NCBI GenBank assembly: GCA_002436065.1
Contig: DIXP01000044.1
Coordinates: forward strand, 1-64,000
From: Chloroflexi bacterium UBA6077
Lineage (GTDB): Bacteria; Chloroflexota; UBA6077
Reading direction: 5' to 3'
DNA length: 64,000 bases
In this document: positions 16,399 through 25,283 of the stretch, in pieces
Layout of the letters: each line of letters begins with the position of its first letter
Position numbering within the stretch: the stretch's first letter is position 1
The notes under the pieces: generated by a model
Databases searched by the model: none
Seen by the model: only the letters and a program-made list of their open reading frames with translations
Told to the model about the DNA's origin: nothing
Translations under genes and position numbers: made by a program

Positions 16399-17331
16399 AT
16401 GGCTATAAATCTGAAAGAGCTGGTCCAGAAGGACATCAAGTTCACGGCCGGCCATAGGCTGTGCACCGGCTGCGGCCCCGCCCTCGTCGCCAAGTGGACG
16501 ATGCTGGCCGCCGCTGACTACAACGTGGCGATGAGCAGCGCCACCTGCTGCGTCGAGATCTCCAGCGCCGTCTATCCCTACAGCTCCTGGAAGGTGTCGT
16601 GGTACCACAACGCCTTCGAGAACGCGGGCGCCATCATCGGCGGCATCGAGGCCACCTACAAGGCCCTCAAGCGCAAGGGCAAGATGGACAAGGACTTCAA
16701 GTTCATCGCCATGGGCGGTGACGGCGGCACCTATGACATCGGCTTGCAGTCGTTGTCAGGCATGATGGAGCGCGGTCACAACTGCCTCTACATCTGCTAC
16801 GACAACAACGCCTACATGAACACCGGTATCCAGCGCTCAGGCGCCACGCCTAAGTACGCCTGGACCACCACCTCCTACGTCGGCGATGCCTACCAGGGCA
16901 AGCAGCAGCGGCGCAAGGACCTGGTCTCCATCATAGCCGCTCACGACATCCCCTACGTCGCCCAGGCTAGCGTCGGCTACTGGCGCGACTACATGACCAA
17001 GGTCCAGAAGGCCCTCGAGACCGACGGACCCGCCTTCATCACTGTCTACGGCCCCTGCTGGCGCGGTTGGCGCGCCGAGACCCACGACACAGTGGAGCTG
17101 GGCCGGTTGGCCGTCCAGAGCAACTACTGGCCGCTCTTCGAGGTCGTCGACGGCAAGTGGAAGATGACCTACACCCCGCGGGAGACGAAGCCCCTGACGG
17201 ACTTCCTCAAGCCGCAGGGCCGCTTCAGCCATCTGTTCAGGCCGGGCAATGAGGCCCTCATGGCCGACTTCCAGGCGGAAGTCGACTTCAAGTGGGACCA
17301 GCTTCAGCGCCGAGTCAAGGCCAGCGAGTAG
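16399..17331 (+). CDS. porB: 2-oxoacid:ferredoxin oxidoreductase, beta (TPP-binding) subunit
   Basis: A 310-residue beta subunit. HRLCTGCGPAL and the ATCC pair supply cluster ligands, GPCWRGW a further Cys; the thiamine diphosphate motif is AMGGDGGTYDIGLQSLSGMMERGHN with YDNNAYMNTGIQRSGATP following, which binds the Mg-diphosphate. Length and layout match PorB. It starts 12 bases after porA and is followed by a strong hairpin. Confidence 0.93.
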   Translation: MAINLKELVQKDIKFTAGHRLCTGCGPALVAKWTMLAAADYNVAMSSATCCVEISSAVYPYSSWKVSWYHNAFENAGAIIGGIEATYKALKRKGKMDKDFKFIAMGGDGGTYDIGLQSLSGMMERGHNCLYICYDNNAYMNTGIQRSGATPKYAWTTTSYVGDAYQGKQQRRKDLVSIIAAHDIPYVAQASVGYWRDYMTKVQKALETDGPAFITVYGPCWRGWRAETHDTVELGRLAVQSNYWPLFEVVDGKWKMTYTPRETKPLTDFLKPQGRFSHLFRPGNEALMADFQAEVDFKWDQLQRRVKASE

Positions 17332-17354
17332 TAGTTCAGTCTCGCGGGAGGCAC

Positions 17355-17402
17355 GCAACGGAGCGTCGGGGCTGCCCGTGGGCAGCCCCGACGCTCCGTT
17401 GC
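17355..17402. terminator. Perfect 23-bp hairpin after porB
   Basis: Arms 17355-17377 and 17380-17402 are exactly complementary with a 2-base centre, an unusually long stem. No T-run follows in either direction. It separates the por genes from the glycolate-oxidase type genes and could end, stabilise or attenuate the transcript. Confidence 0.6.
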
Positions 17403-17411
17403 CTAGCACGG

Positions 17412-17436
17412 GCAATCAGCTGTCAGCTGTCAGCCA
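17412..17436. repeat. Low-complexity AGCTGA-type repeat, site 2
   Basis: Two and a half units of CAGCTGT directly after the porB hairpin; same family as the arrays at 14134, 17541, 63519 and 63755. Confidence 0.55.
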
Positions 17437-17540
17437 TTCCTCAAAGGAAGCACATTGGCGGGCCCAACCCAATGCACACTTGCCGACCACCCATCAATAA
17501 GACGACAATTGTGGGGACCCAGGGGCAGATCCCACAGTAG

Positions 17541-17575
17541 ATAGCCGAAAGCTGACAGCTGATCGCTGACAGCCT
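17541..17575. repeat. Low-complexity AGCTGA-type repeat, site 3
   Basis: GAAAGCTGACAGCTGATCGC-type array just upstream of the glcD-like gene, paired in inverse sense with site 2. The 100 bases between the two sites hold no gene. Confidence 0.55.
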
Positions 17576-17591
17576 TCAAGGGAGGCCGGAC

Positions 17592-18995
17592 ATGAACAGG
17601 CAGGAGTTGATCGAGGAACTGTCCAAGATCGTCGGCACGGAGGATGTCTTCTCCTCTCGCCGAGATGTCCTGGTCTACGAGTACGACTCGACGCCAGAGG
17701 CCTTCGAGCCCGAGGTGGTGCTGTTTCCCGCCAACGCCGCCGAGGCGTCGGCCGTGATGAAGCTCGCGGCGAGAGAGGGACGAGTCGTGGTGCCAAGAGG
17801 CGCCGGGACCAACGTCTCCGGCGGAACCCTCCCTGTCAAGGGGGGCATCGTCCTGGGCTGCAGCCGCATGACCGGCCCCCCGCGAATCGACACGGCCAAC
17901 GAGCGAGCGGTGGTCGAGCCGGGGATCATCAACCTGGAGCTTCAGAACACCCTGGCGCCGCTGGGATACCTGTACGCCCCCGACCCCGCCAGCCAGAAAG
18001 TCTCGACCCTCGGCGGCAACGTCGGCGAGAACTCGGGTGGCCCTCACTGCTTGAAGTACGGCGTCACCACCAACCACGTTTACGGCTTGGAGGTGGTTCT
18101 GGCCGATGGACAGGTGATCCACACCGGTGGGAAGGTGGAGGACAACCCCGGCTACGACCTCACAGGCTTGATGGTGGCCTCCGAGGGGACGCTGGGGGCG
18201 GTAACCTCCATGACGCTGCGGCTGATGCGCTCGCCCGAGTCGATCAAGACCATGCTTGCCATCTTCGACACCCTGGAGGACTCCAGCAACGCCGTCTCCG
18301 ACATCATCGCCGAGGGGATCATCCCGGCCACACTCGAGATCATGGACAAGACGATCACCTGGGCCGTTGAGACTAGCTACCACTCGGGCTTCCCCCTCGA
18401 TGCTGAGGGCATCCTGATCATCGAGCTGGACGGTCTGAGGGACGGACAGGAGCGGCAAGCCGAGCAGATCGTCGAGATCTGCAGGCGGAACCACGTCCGC
18501 GAGGTCAAGGTCGCCCAGAGCGACGCCGAGCGAAACAACCTGTGGGCGGGCCGGCGCGGCGCCTTCGGCGCGGTGGCGCGGGTGGCCCCCATGTACTCCG
18601 TCCAGGACGGCGCGGTCCCCAGGACGCGGCTCTCCGAAACCATGGTAAGGGTGGTCCAGATCGCCGACAAATGGGGAGTCAAGGTGGGCACCGTGGCCCA
18701 TGCCGGCGACGGCAACCTCCACCCACTGATCATGTACAATCCGAAGGACAGAGAAGAGGTCGAGCGCGTCCACAAGGCCGGCAAGGAGATCCTGAAACTC
18801 TGCCTCGAGGTCGGCGGCACCCTAACGGGCGAGCACGGCATCGGCGTGGAGAAGCAGGACTCCATGGCCCTCCAGTTCGGCCCAGACGAACTGGCGACCT
18901 TCGCGCTGGTCAAGAAGACCTTCGATCCAAACGGCATGTTGAATCCCAACAAGCTCCTGCCCAACCAGCAGGCGGCCGCGGGAATGGGGGTGTAG
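17592..18995 (+). CDS. glcD: Glycolate/D-lactate dehydrogenase FAD subunit (GlcD-like)
   Basis: A 467-residue FAD-linked oxidase of the VAO type. FAD-binding segments: VVVPRGAGTNVSGGTLPVKGGIVL and STLGGNVGENSGGPHCLKYGVTTNHVYGLEVV; the cap domain ends in HAGDGNLHPLIMYNPKD and the C-terminal GEHGIGVEKQD. It oxidises a 2-hydroxyacid such as glycolate or D-lactate to the 2-oxoacid. GGGAGG lies upstream of the ATG. It ends two bases before the second FAD subunit, and the three genes D-E-F are contiguous. Confidence 0.9.
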   Translation: MNRQELIEELSKIVGTEDVFSSRRDVLVYEYDSTPEAFEPEVVLFPANAAEASAVMKLAAREGRVVVPRGAGTNVSGGTLPVKGGIVLGCSRMTGPPRIDTANERAVVEPGIINLELQNTLAPLGYLYAPDPASQKVSTLGGNVGENSGGPHCLKYGVTTNHVYGLEVVLADGQVIHTGGKVEDNPGYDLTGLMVASEGTLGAVTSMTLRLMRSPESIKTMLAIFDTLEDSSNAVSDIIAEGIIPATLEIMDKTITWAVETSYHSGFPLDAEGILIIELDGLRDGQERQAEQIVEICRRNHVREVKVAQSDAERNNLWAGRRGAFGAVARVAPMYSVQDGAVPRTRLSETMVRVVQIADKWGVKVGTVAHAGDGNLHPLIMYNPKDREEVERVHKAGKEILKLCLEVGGTLTGEHGIGVEKQDSMALQFGPDELATFALVKKTFDPNGMLNPNKLLPNQQAAAGMGV

Positions 18996-18997
18996 CT

Positions 18998-20356
18998 ATG
19001 GCGCTGTCAGCTCAGGACTCAGAGGCAACCCGGGCTCGCCTCGCGGCGATCGTCGGGCAAGACAGCCTGCTCTCAGGTGAGAAGGCCGCCCTCTTCTCCG
19101 CCCAGGGCGAACAGCCGGTGGCGGTGGCCCTCCCCTCCAGCGAGGCGCAGGCGGCCGAGGTAGTCAAGGCCGCCACCGCTGACAAGCTGCCGCTCGTCGT
19201 CTGGGGCGGCGGCACCAAGCAGGATATCGAGCCGGTCCAGCCCAGGGATGGCGTCATCCTCGGCACCAGCAAGCTGGTCGACCTGGAGCTTGACGCCGCT
19301 AACCTAACGGTGGCGGTGGGCGCCGGTATGGTGCTGGACAGGCTCCAGCGGGAGCTGGCCAAGTCCAGGCTGTTCCTGCCCCTGGACCCCGCGGACTCCG
19401 CGCGATCCACCATCGGTGGGATGCTGGCCACCAACAGCAGCGGCCCCAATCGTCTGCTCTACCGCTCGGCACGGGACATGGTGCTGGGACTGCGCGTGGT
19501 CACCCCCTTCGGCCAGACCCTCAAGGCGGGCGGCAAGACGGTCAAAGACGTGGCCGGCTACGACATTAAGAAGCTGTACATCGGCTCCTGGGGAACCCTG
19601 GGGCTGATCACCGAGGCCACATTCCGGCTGCTGCCCCTTCCCGAAGCGAAGGCCACGGTGACGATGCTGTTCAGCGCATTGCCCAACGGCTGTGGCGCGG
19701 TCTCGGACATCCTGGCCTCCTTCATGAGACCCTCCACCGCCGAGTTGCTGAGCTACGGTGCCCTCCCTGGCGAGGCCGAGCAGGCCCTTGGCATGAAGCA
19801 GGGCGATTACCTGCTGGCCGTCCAGGTTGAAGGAGCCGTGGAAGCGGTGGACCGGCAAAAGAAGGAGCTGCTGGAGCTGGCAGAGAAGCGCGAGGCAAGG
19901 GAAGTTGCGATCCTGGAGGGAGATGGGGAATCACGGCTGTGGCTGCGGCGCAAACAGGTGCTCTCCGGCCCATCGAAAGAACAGCCCGCCCTCTTGGTAA
20001 AGGGCTCCGTCCTCATCAGACGAGTCCTGGACTTCACGAGCGGCCTAGCGGCCCTGCGCGAGAAGCAGGGGCTCGAGGTCGCCCTCGCCGCCCATGCCGG
20101 CAACGGCATCGTCTACGGCCTCATCACCGCCGCGCAGGGCGAGACCGAGAAATTGGTCTCAGCCTCTGAGCAGTTGCAGCGGCTCGCCGCCGACTGCGGC
20201 GGCTTCGCCATCCCCCTGAAGGCATCCGGCGGCATCGCAGACAAGCTGCAGTACTGGCCCCCCAGAGACGACTACAGCATGATGCAGCGGATCAAGGCCC
20301 AGTTGGACCCCGACAACCTCTGGAATTCGGCTCGGACCCCAGGAGGGAGGCTGTAG
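18998..20356 (+). CDS. glcE: Second FAD-binding oxidase subunit (GlcE-like)
   Basis: A 452-residue FAD_binding_4 protein, longer than E. coli GlcE (about 350) because it keeps a fuller cap domain. Visible: LPLVVWGGGTKQDI, STIGGMLATNSSGPNRLLYRSARDMVLGLRVVTPFGQTLKAGGKTVKDVAGYDIKKLYIGSWG in pieces typical of GlcE, and HAGNGIVYGL near the C-terminus. ATG 18998 is chosen because it is two bases after the previous stop; a longer frame upstream overlaps glcD and is not real. Stop abuts the next ATG (TAGATG). Confidence 0.88.
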   Translation: MALSAQDSEATRARLAAIVGQDSLLSGEKAALFSAQGEQPVAVALPSSEAQAAEVVKAATADKLPLVVWGGGTKQDIEPVQPRDGVILGTSKLVDLELDAANLTVAVGAGMVLDRLQRELAKSRLFLPLDPADSARSTIGGMLATNSSGPNRLLYRSARDMVLGLRVVTPFGQTLKAGGKTVKDVAGYDIKKLYIGSWGTLGLITEATFRLLPLPEAKATVTMLFSALPNGCGAVSDILASFMRPSTAELLSYGALPGEAEQALGMKQGDYLLAVQVEGAVEAVDRQKKELLELAEKREAREVAILEGDGESRLWLRRKQVLSGPSKEQPALLVKGSVLIRRVLDFTSGLAALREKQGLEVALAAHAGNGIVYGLITAAQGETEKLVSASEQLQRLAADCGGFAIPLKASGGIADKLQYWPPRDDYSMMQRIKAQLDPDNLWNSARTPGGRL

Positions 20357-21640
20357 ATGTCTACGAGCACTCAGCACTCGATGCAGGAACTGGCTTCTCT
20401 GGTCGAGAAGTGCAACCGGTGTGGCTTCTGCCAGGCCGGCTGCCCCACCTACAAATCCACCGGCCTCGAGTGGCAGGTCTCCCGAGGGCGCGTCGCCCTG
20501 GTTAGGAACATCCTCGAGGGTCGAATAGAGCTGCAGGAGGACGACGTCCGTGAGGCCCTCGGCACCTGCCTCAGGTGCGCCGCGTGCACAACCCACTGCC
20601 CGCCACAGGTCCCGACTGCAGAGATCGTCGAGAAAGCCATCGAGCAGCTTGTACAGATCAAGGGCATGCCCTGGGTGCAGAGGGTGGTCTTCCGTGGCGT
20701 GCTCCCCAACAAGGGACTGCTGGATACGAGCGGCAAGGCAGTCTGGTTCGCCCAGGCCACCGGCCTCCAGGGCGCGGCCAGGAGCCTCGGCCTGACCAAG
20801 CTGCTGGGAAGCGATGCCCACAGGGCACAGGATATCCTGCCGAAGTTGGGCTCCAAGACGGCCAGGCAACTGCTGCCATCCATGATGCGGCCCATCCCCA
20901 ACCGCAAGTATCGTGTGGCCTACTTCATTGGCTGCGGCACCGACCTGGTGTTCCCTGAGTTGGCGATGGCCACCGTGCGGGTGCTCTATGCCAACAGCAC
21001 CGAGGTACTGGTGCCCAACGTCGTGGACTGCGGCAAGCCCCCAACCGCCTATGGCGACATGGAGTCGGCCCGCAAGCTCGCCAGGACCAACATCGATGTC
21101 CTCTTCGGCATGGACGTGGACGCCATCGTCAGCGACTGCGCCACCTGCGGCTCCATGATCAGGGAGTACCCCAAGCTGTTCGCCAACGACGAACAGTACC
21201 TGGAAAAGGCCAAAGCCGTTGCCGCCATGATGAAGGACGTCAGCGAGTTCCTCGCCGCGATCGAGTTCAACGATCGGCTAGGCGACCTGAAGACCACGGT
21301 CACCTACCACGACCCCTGCCACCTGGTCCGGTATCAGAAGGTCAGCGCCCAGCCGCGCAAGCTGCTCAAGAGCATACCGGGGCTGGAGTTCAAGGAAGCT
21401 GTCGAGGCCGACATGTGCTGTGGTGGCGCCGGATCCTTCTTCCTGACCCACTACGACCTGTCTAAAAAGGTGCTGGCGCGAAAGATGGGCAACGTCTCCA
21501 AGACCGGCGCCAACTTCCTGGCCACTGGATGCCCGGGCTGCATGATGCAGCTCTCCTCCGGCGTCAAGCAGCACGACCTGCCGATCCAGGTGATCCACAC
21601 CATACAACTGCTGGACCAGGCATACTCGATGGCAAAGTGA
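20357..21640 (+). CDS. glcF: Iron-sulfur subunit of glycolate oxidase type (GlcF-like)
   Basis: A 427-residue protein with two N-terminal [4Fe-4S] motifs, CNRCGFCQAGCPTY (about residues 18-31) and CLRCAACTTHCPP (about 72-84), and two cysteine-rich CCG domains, with CATCGSM, a YHDPCHLVR turn, MCCGGAGSF and TGCPGCMMQL. It passes electrons from the two FAD subunits, via membrane quinone or a soluble carrier, and CCG domains are also seen in heterodisulfide reductases. Contiguous with the preceding gene. The first residues MSTSTQHS derive from an ACTCAGC-type low-complexity stretch. Confidence 0.88.
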   Translation: MSTSTQHSMQELASLVEKCNRCGFCQAGCPTYKSTGLEWQVSRGRVALVRNILEGRIELQEDDVREALGTCLRCAACTTHCPPQVPTAEIVEKAIEQLVQIKGMPWVQRVVFRGVLPNKGLLDTSGKAVWFAQATGLQGAARSLGLTKLLGSDAHRAQDILPKLGSKTARQLLPSMMRPIPNRKYRVAYFIGCGTDLVFPELAMATVRVLYANSTEVLVPNVVDCGKPPTAYGDMESARKLARTNIDVLFGMDVDAIVSDCATCGSMIREYPKLFANDEQYLEKAKAVAAMMKDVSEFLAAIEFNDRLGDLKTTVTYHDPCHLVRYQKVSAQPRKLLKSIPGLEFKEAVEADMCCGGAGSFFLTHYDLSKKVLARKMGNVSKTGANFLATGCPGCMMQLSSGVKQHDLPIQVIHTIQLLDQAYSMAK

Positions 21641-21732
21641 GGCAAACGATTCCCCTCTCCCGCGGGGAGGGGAGTTACGGCGTCCACCGGCTGGACGCCT
21701 CAGACAGTAGAAGAATATGGGAGGTTCCAACT

Positions 21733-23427
21733 GTGCTCAGCGACCTGGACATCGCGCAAGCGGCCAAGATGAAACCGATAGCCGAGATCGCCGAGGGGAT
21801 TGGTCTTCTCGAGGACGAAATCGAGCTGTACGGTAAGTACAAGGCCAAGATCAACCTAGGCGTCCTCGAAAGGCTCAAGGACAGGCCCAACGGCAAGCTG
21901 ATCGACGTGACCGCCATCACCCCCACCCCCCTTGGCGAGGGCAAGACGGTAACCACCATCGGCCTTTCCCAATCCCTCGGCTACATCGGCAAGAAGGTGT
22001 TCACCTGCATCCGCCAGCCCTCGCTGGGCCCCGTCTTCGGCATCAAGGGCGGCGCCGCCGGTGGCGGCTACTCCCAGGTGGTCCCGATGGAGGACTTCAA
22101 CCTCCACCTCACCGGCGATGTCCATGCGGTGGGCGCCGCCCACAACCTGCTCGCAGCCTTCATCGACAACCACATCCACCACGGAAACGCCCTGGGGATC
22201 GACCCCTTCACCATCACCTGGCCCAGAGTGATGGACATCAGCGACCGCGCCATCCGGCAGATCATCGTGGGACTGGGCGGCAAGGAGAACGGCTATCCCA
22301 GGCAGACCGGCTTCGACATCACCGTGGCCTCGGAGGTGATGGCTATCCTGGCCCTCACAACATCCCTCAAGGACCTCCGGGCGAGGCTCGGCAAGGTGGT
22401 GATCGGCCTGAACAGGCAGGGCAAAGCGGTCACCGCCGAGGACCTCAAGTGCGCGGGCGCAATGACGGTGCTGCTGAAGGACGCCATCAAGCCGAACCTG
22501 CTCCAAACCCTGGAGCACACCCCCGTCTTCGTCCACGCCGGCCCATTCGCCAACATCGCCCACGGCAACAGCTCCATCATCTCCGATCAGATCGCCGCCA
22601 AGCTGGCGGATTACGTTGTCACTGAGAGCGGCTTCGGCGCCGACATGGGCGCCGAGAAGTTCATGGACATCAAGTGCCGCTACAGCGGCCTGATCCCCAG
22701 TGCGGTCGTGATGGTCTGTTCCATTCGCGCCCTCAAGATGCACAGCGGCAAGTTCAGGGTCGTCGCCGGCAAGCCGTTGGATCCAGGCCTCTCCGAGGAG
22801 AACCTGGAGGCCGTCGCCCAGGGCGCAACCAACCTCGAGAAGCAGATCGAGAACATGAAGCTGTTCGGCGTGCCCGTGGTGGTCGCCGTCAACCGCTTCA
22901 CCTCCGACACCGACAGGGAGATCGAGGTGGTGAAGGAGAAGGCTCTCGCTGCCGGCGCCGAGGGCGCCTACGTCAGCAACGTCTGGGCCAAGGGCGGCCC
23001 CGGTGGCGCTGAACTGGCCGAGGCAGTGGTCAAAGCTGCCGAGAAGCCCAACAGCTTCCAGTTCCTGTACCCGTTGGACATTCCCATCAAAGCGAAGATC
23101 GAGGCCATCGCCACCAAGGTCTACGGTGCAGCAGGCGTGGACTACCTCCCCGCCGCTGAGAGGCAGATCAAGCGCTACACCGAGCTGGGCTTCGACAAGC
23201 TGCCGATCTGCATGGCCAAGACCCACCTGTCGCTGTCACACGACCCCGCCCTCAAGGGACGCCCCACGGGCTTCAGAGTCCCCATCCGGGACGTGCGAGC
23301 CTCCGTGGGCGCTGGATTCCTCTACCCGATCCTTGGCGACATGCGCACCATGCCCGGCCTGCCTTCCCGACCGGCCGGCGAGAACGTGGACATCGACGAC
23401 GAGGGCAAGACCCTCGGACTGTTCTAG
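21733..23427 (+). CDS. fhs: Formate-tetrahydrofolate ligase
   Basis: A 564-residue ATP-dependent enzyme that joins formate to tetrahydrofolate, giving 10-formyl-THF. The P-loop PTPLGEGKTVTTIGLSQSL is near residue 70; further signatures are CIRQPSLGPVFGIKGGAAGGG, HLTGDVHAVGAAHNLLAAFIDNH, FVHAGPFANIAHGNSSI and the C-terminal GKTLGLF. GTG 21733 is preferred (GGGAGGTT eight bases before); the frame runs upstream into glcF without a better start. The 92-base gap holds a CCCCTC/GGGGAG hairpin. Last gene of the C1/C2 cluster; its presence suggests a Wood-Ljungdahl methyl-branch or formate assimilation. Confidence 0.95.
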   Translation: MLSDLDIAQAAKMKPIAEIAEGIGLLEDEIELYGKYKAKINLGVLERLKDRPNGKLIDVTAITPTPLGEGKTVTTIGLSQSLGYIGKKVFTCIRQPSLGPVFGIKGGAAGGGYSQVVPMEDFNLHLTGDVHAVGAAHNLLAAFIDNHIHHGNALGIDPFTITWPRVMDISDRAIRQIIVGLGGKENGYPRQTGFDITVASEVMAILALTTSLKDLRARLGKVVIGLNRQGKAVTAEDLKCAGAMTVLLKDAIKPNLLQTLEHTPVFVHAGPFANIAHGNSSIISDQIAAKLADYVVTESGFGADMGAEKFMDIKCRYSGLIPSAVVMVCSIRALKMHSGKFRVVAGKPLDPGLSEENLEAVAQGATNLEKQIENMKLFGVPVVVAVNRFTSDTDREIEVVKEKALAAGAEGAYVSNVWAKGGPGGAELAEAVVKAAEKPNSFQFLYPLDIPIKAKIEAIATKVYGAAGVDYLPAAERQIKRYTELGFDKLPICMAKTHLSLSHDPALKGRPTGFRVPIRDVRASVGAGFLYPILGDMRTMPGLPSRPAGENVDIDDEGKTLGLF

Positions 23428-23438
23428 AGCTCAACCAC

Positions 23439-23478
23439 AGCGCTTCTGGCGGAATGCGGGCATTCCGCCGGAAGCGCT
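23439..23478. terminator. Hairpin after fhs
   Basis: 18-bp stem with one mismatch (AGCGCTTCTGGCGGAATG against CATTCCGCCGGAAGCGCT) and a 4-base loop, 12 bases after the fhs stop. No T-run. Likely the 3' end of the cluster. Confidence 0.55.
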
Positions 23479-23554
23479 GGCCACTCAGAGGAGACCATCG
23501 AGACCATCGAGGATGACCCTCTCGGGGAGGTTGGTTGACATCTAGAGCCCCCTC

Positions 23555-25129
23555 CTATCTGCCGAGTCTAGCCCGAAGGTTCCCGGCCACCAGCATCAAC
23601 TCCCGCGACCTCATCGCATAGGACAGCCCCGCGTACACCGCCGCGCCGGCCCCCACTGACAGGAGGACCTGAGCCATCTGGCCAGGAAGGGTGGAAACGT
23701 CCACCACCACTCGCAGGTAGTCCGCTACCGCCGCGGCCACCAGCCCCTGGGCGATCGCCCACACCCCGAAGACGACCACTGGGAACACCAGCGACCGAAA
23801 CTGGATGCCCAGGCCCCGACGCCCCAACAGTAGCACTAGGAAGGCCGCCTCTGTGAGGCCCGCCAGGGCGTTGCCGAGAGCGAGCCCTCCGAAGGAGAGG
23901 TACTGCATCAGCACCAGGCTGGCCGACACGTTGAGCAGGAACGCCCCAGCCGCCACGATCACCGGCGTCTTGGTGTCGTGCAGGGCATAGAATACCCTGT
24001 TTACGATCTCTATCGTAGCATGGCCGCCCAGGCCTAGAGCGTAGAAGGCCAGGGCGTAGGCGGTGGCCCTGGTGGCCTCAGGCGTGAAGCTGCCCCGCTC
24101 GAGCAGCAGCCGGACGATCGGCTCCCCCAGCAGCAGCAACCCAACGCTGCACGGGATGGTGAGGTAGAGGATCAGCCTCAAGCTGGACAGGAAGGTTTCT
24201 CGTAGCTCATCCATCCGGTCCAGGGCACCATGTGCGGCCATAGTCGGGAACACCGCCGTGGAGATGGCCATTGCGAAGACACCCAGCGGCAGCATCATCA
24301 ACAACCATGCATAGTCCAGGTAGGCCAGGCTGCCCTCCTCCAGCTCTGATGCCAGGGTTATGTTCACCAGATACGATGCCTGCACCACCCCCAGTGCCAA
24401 CGCCCGCGGGACCATCAGCCGGCCCACCTCCCTCACCCCTTCATCGGCGAGGTTGAGCATCGGCCGAAATCGCATCCCCAGATGGAATAGCCCTGGCAAC
24501 TGCACGAGCAGGTGAAGCAGAGCGCCGGCCGCCGCCCCTATGGCCAGGCCGTAGATCCCGAGCGGCTCCGCCAGAAACAGCGCCCCGAAGATGATCGAGA
24601 GGTTGTACACCACCGGCGCCAGTGACGCCAGCAGGAAACGGCTGAAGGAGTTGAGGATGCTGGTCACGAAGGTGCTGATCGCGAAGATCACCGGCGAGAT
24701 CAGGAGGATCCGCGCCAGGCTACCCGCCAACTGCTGTCTGGGCTCGTCCCAACCGGGAGCCAGCAGCGCCATCAACTGTGGAGCCAGCAGCATCAGCAGA
24801 AGCGACACAGGCGTCATGACCAGGGCAGCTATGGTGATCACCGAGCTGGCCAGCCGCCACCCGTTGTCGGTCTCCCCACGCGCGCTGTAGCCCGCGAACA
24901 CAGGGATAAAGGCCGCCGCCACCGCGCCGCCGGCCAGCACCTGGAACAGGGTGTCGGGGATCCGGATAGCGGCAACGTACGCCTGGTACTCCGCGCTGTC
25001 CCCGAACCGGCCGCTGATCACCATCGTCCGCACCAGCCCGAGGGCGCGGCTGGCGACGAAGCCCGCCATCAGGATGGCCGCTCCCAGCGCCAGGCTACGT
25101 CCCCTTCGGTTGACATCAGCGTCGGACAT
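23555..25129 (-). CDS. murJ: Lipid II flippase MurJ
   Basis: A 524-residue protein of the MviN/MurJ family with about 14 membrane helices, moving lipid-linked peptidoglycan precursor across the membrane. The N-terminal block FVASRALGLVRTMVISGRFG followed by AYVAAIRIPDTLFQVLAGGAVAAAFIPVFAGY is diagnostic, and further Arg residues expected in the central cavity are present. It is transcribed in the same direction as gatD and murT but separated from them by a repeat. ATG 25129 is kept. Confidence 0.92.
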   Translation of the reverse strand: MSDADVNRRGRSLALGAAILMAGFVASRALGLVRTMVISGRFGDSAEYQAYVAAIRIPDTLFQVLAGGAVAAAFIPVFAGYSARGETDNGWRLASSVITIAALVMTPVSLLLMLLAPQLMALLAPGWDEPRQQLAGSLARILLISPVIFAISTFVTSILNSFSRFLLASLAPVVYNLSIIFGALFLAEPLGIYGLAIGAAAGALLHLLVQLPGLFHLGMRFRPMLNLADEGVREVGRLMVPRALALGVVQASYLVNITLASELEEGSLAYLDYAWLLMMLPLGVFAMAISTAVFPTMAAHGALDRMDELRETFLSSLRLILYLTIPCSVGLLLLGEPIVRLLLERGSFTPEATRATAYALAFYALGLGGHATIEIVNRVFYALHDTKTPVIVAAGAFLLNVSASLVLMQYLSFGGLALGNALAGLTEAAFLVLLLGRRGLGIQFRSLVFPVVVFGVWAIAQGLVAAAVADYLRVVVDVSTLPGQMAQVLLSVGAGAAVYAGLSYAMRSRELMLVAGNLRARLGR

Positions 25130-25173
25130 GGCTTACTTCCTACCTGGTTTCGATAGGCGCCGGGCCGCAGCAA

Positions 25174-25262
25174 TGTAGCCGCAACCTTTAGGTTGCGCGT
25201 AGCCCGTTGGGATAGAGACTGCTCCACCACCCGTTACGCGCAGGCTGAAGCCTGCGGCTACA
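25174..25262. repeat. 89-bp palindromic REP/MITE-like repeat, copy 1
   Basis: Ends are inverted (TGTAGCCGC / GCGGCTACA). Each half is itself a hairpin (GCAACCTTTAGGTTGC and GCAGGCTGAAGCCTGC). A copy of identical length and over 85% identity by eye lies at 63591-63679. It sits between gatD and murJ. Confidence 0.85.
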
Positions 25263-25283
25263 ATGCGGATGCCGAAGGCCCCC

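Noticed and set aside
21651..21675. CCCCTCTCCCGCGGGGAGGGG hairpin between glcF and fhs as a terminator
   Set aside because: Stem is imperfect and typical of common intergenic filler; fhs seems to continue the operon, so it is only mentioned under fhs.
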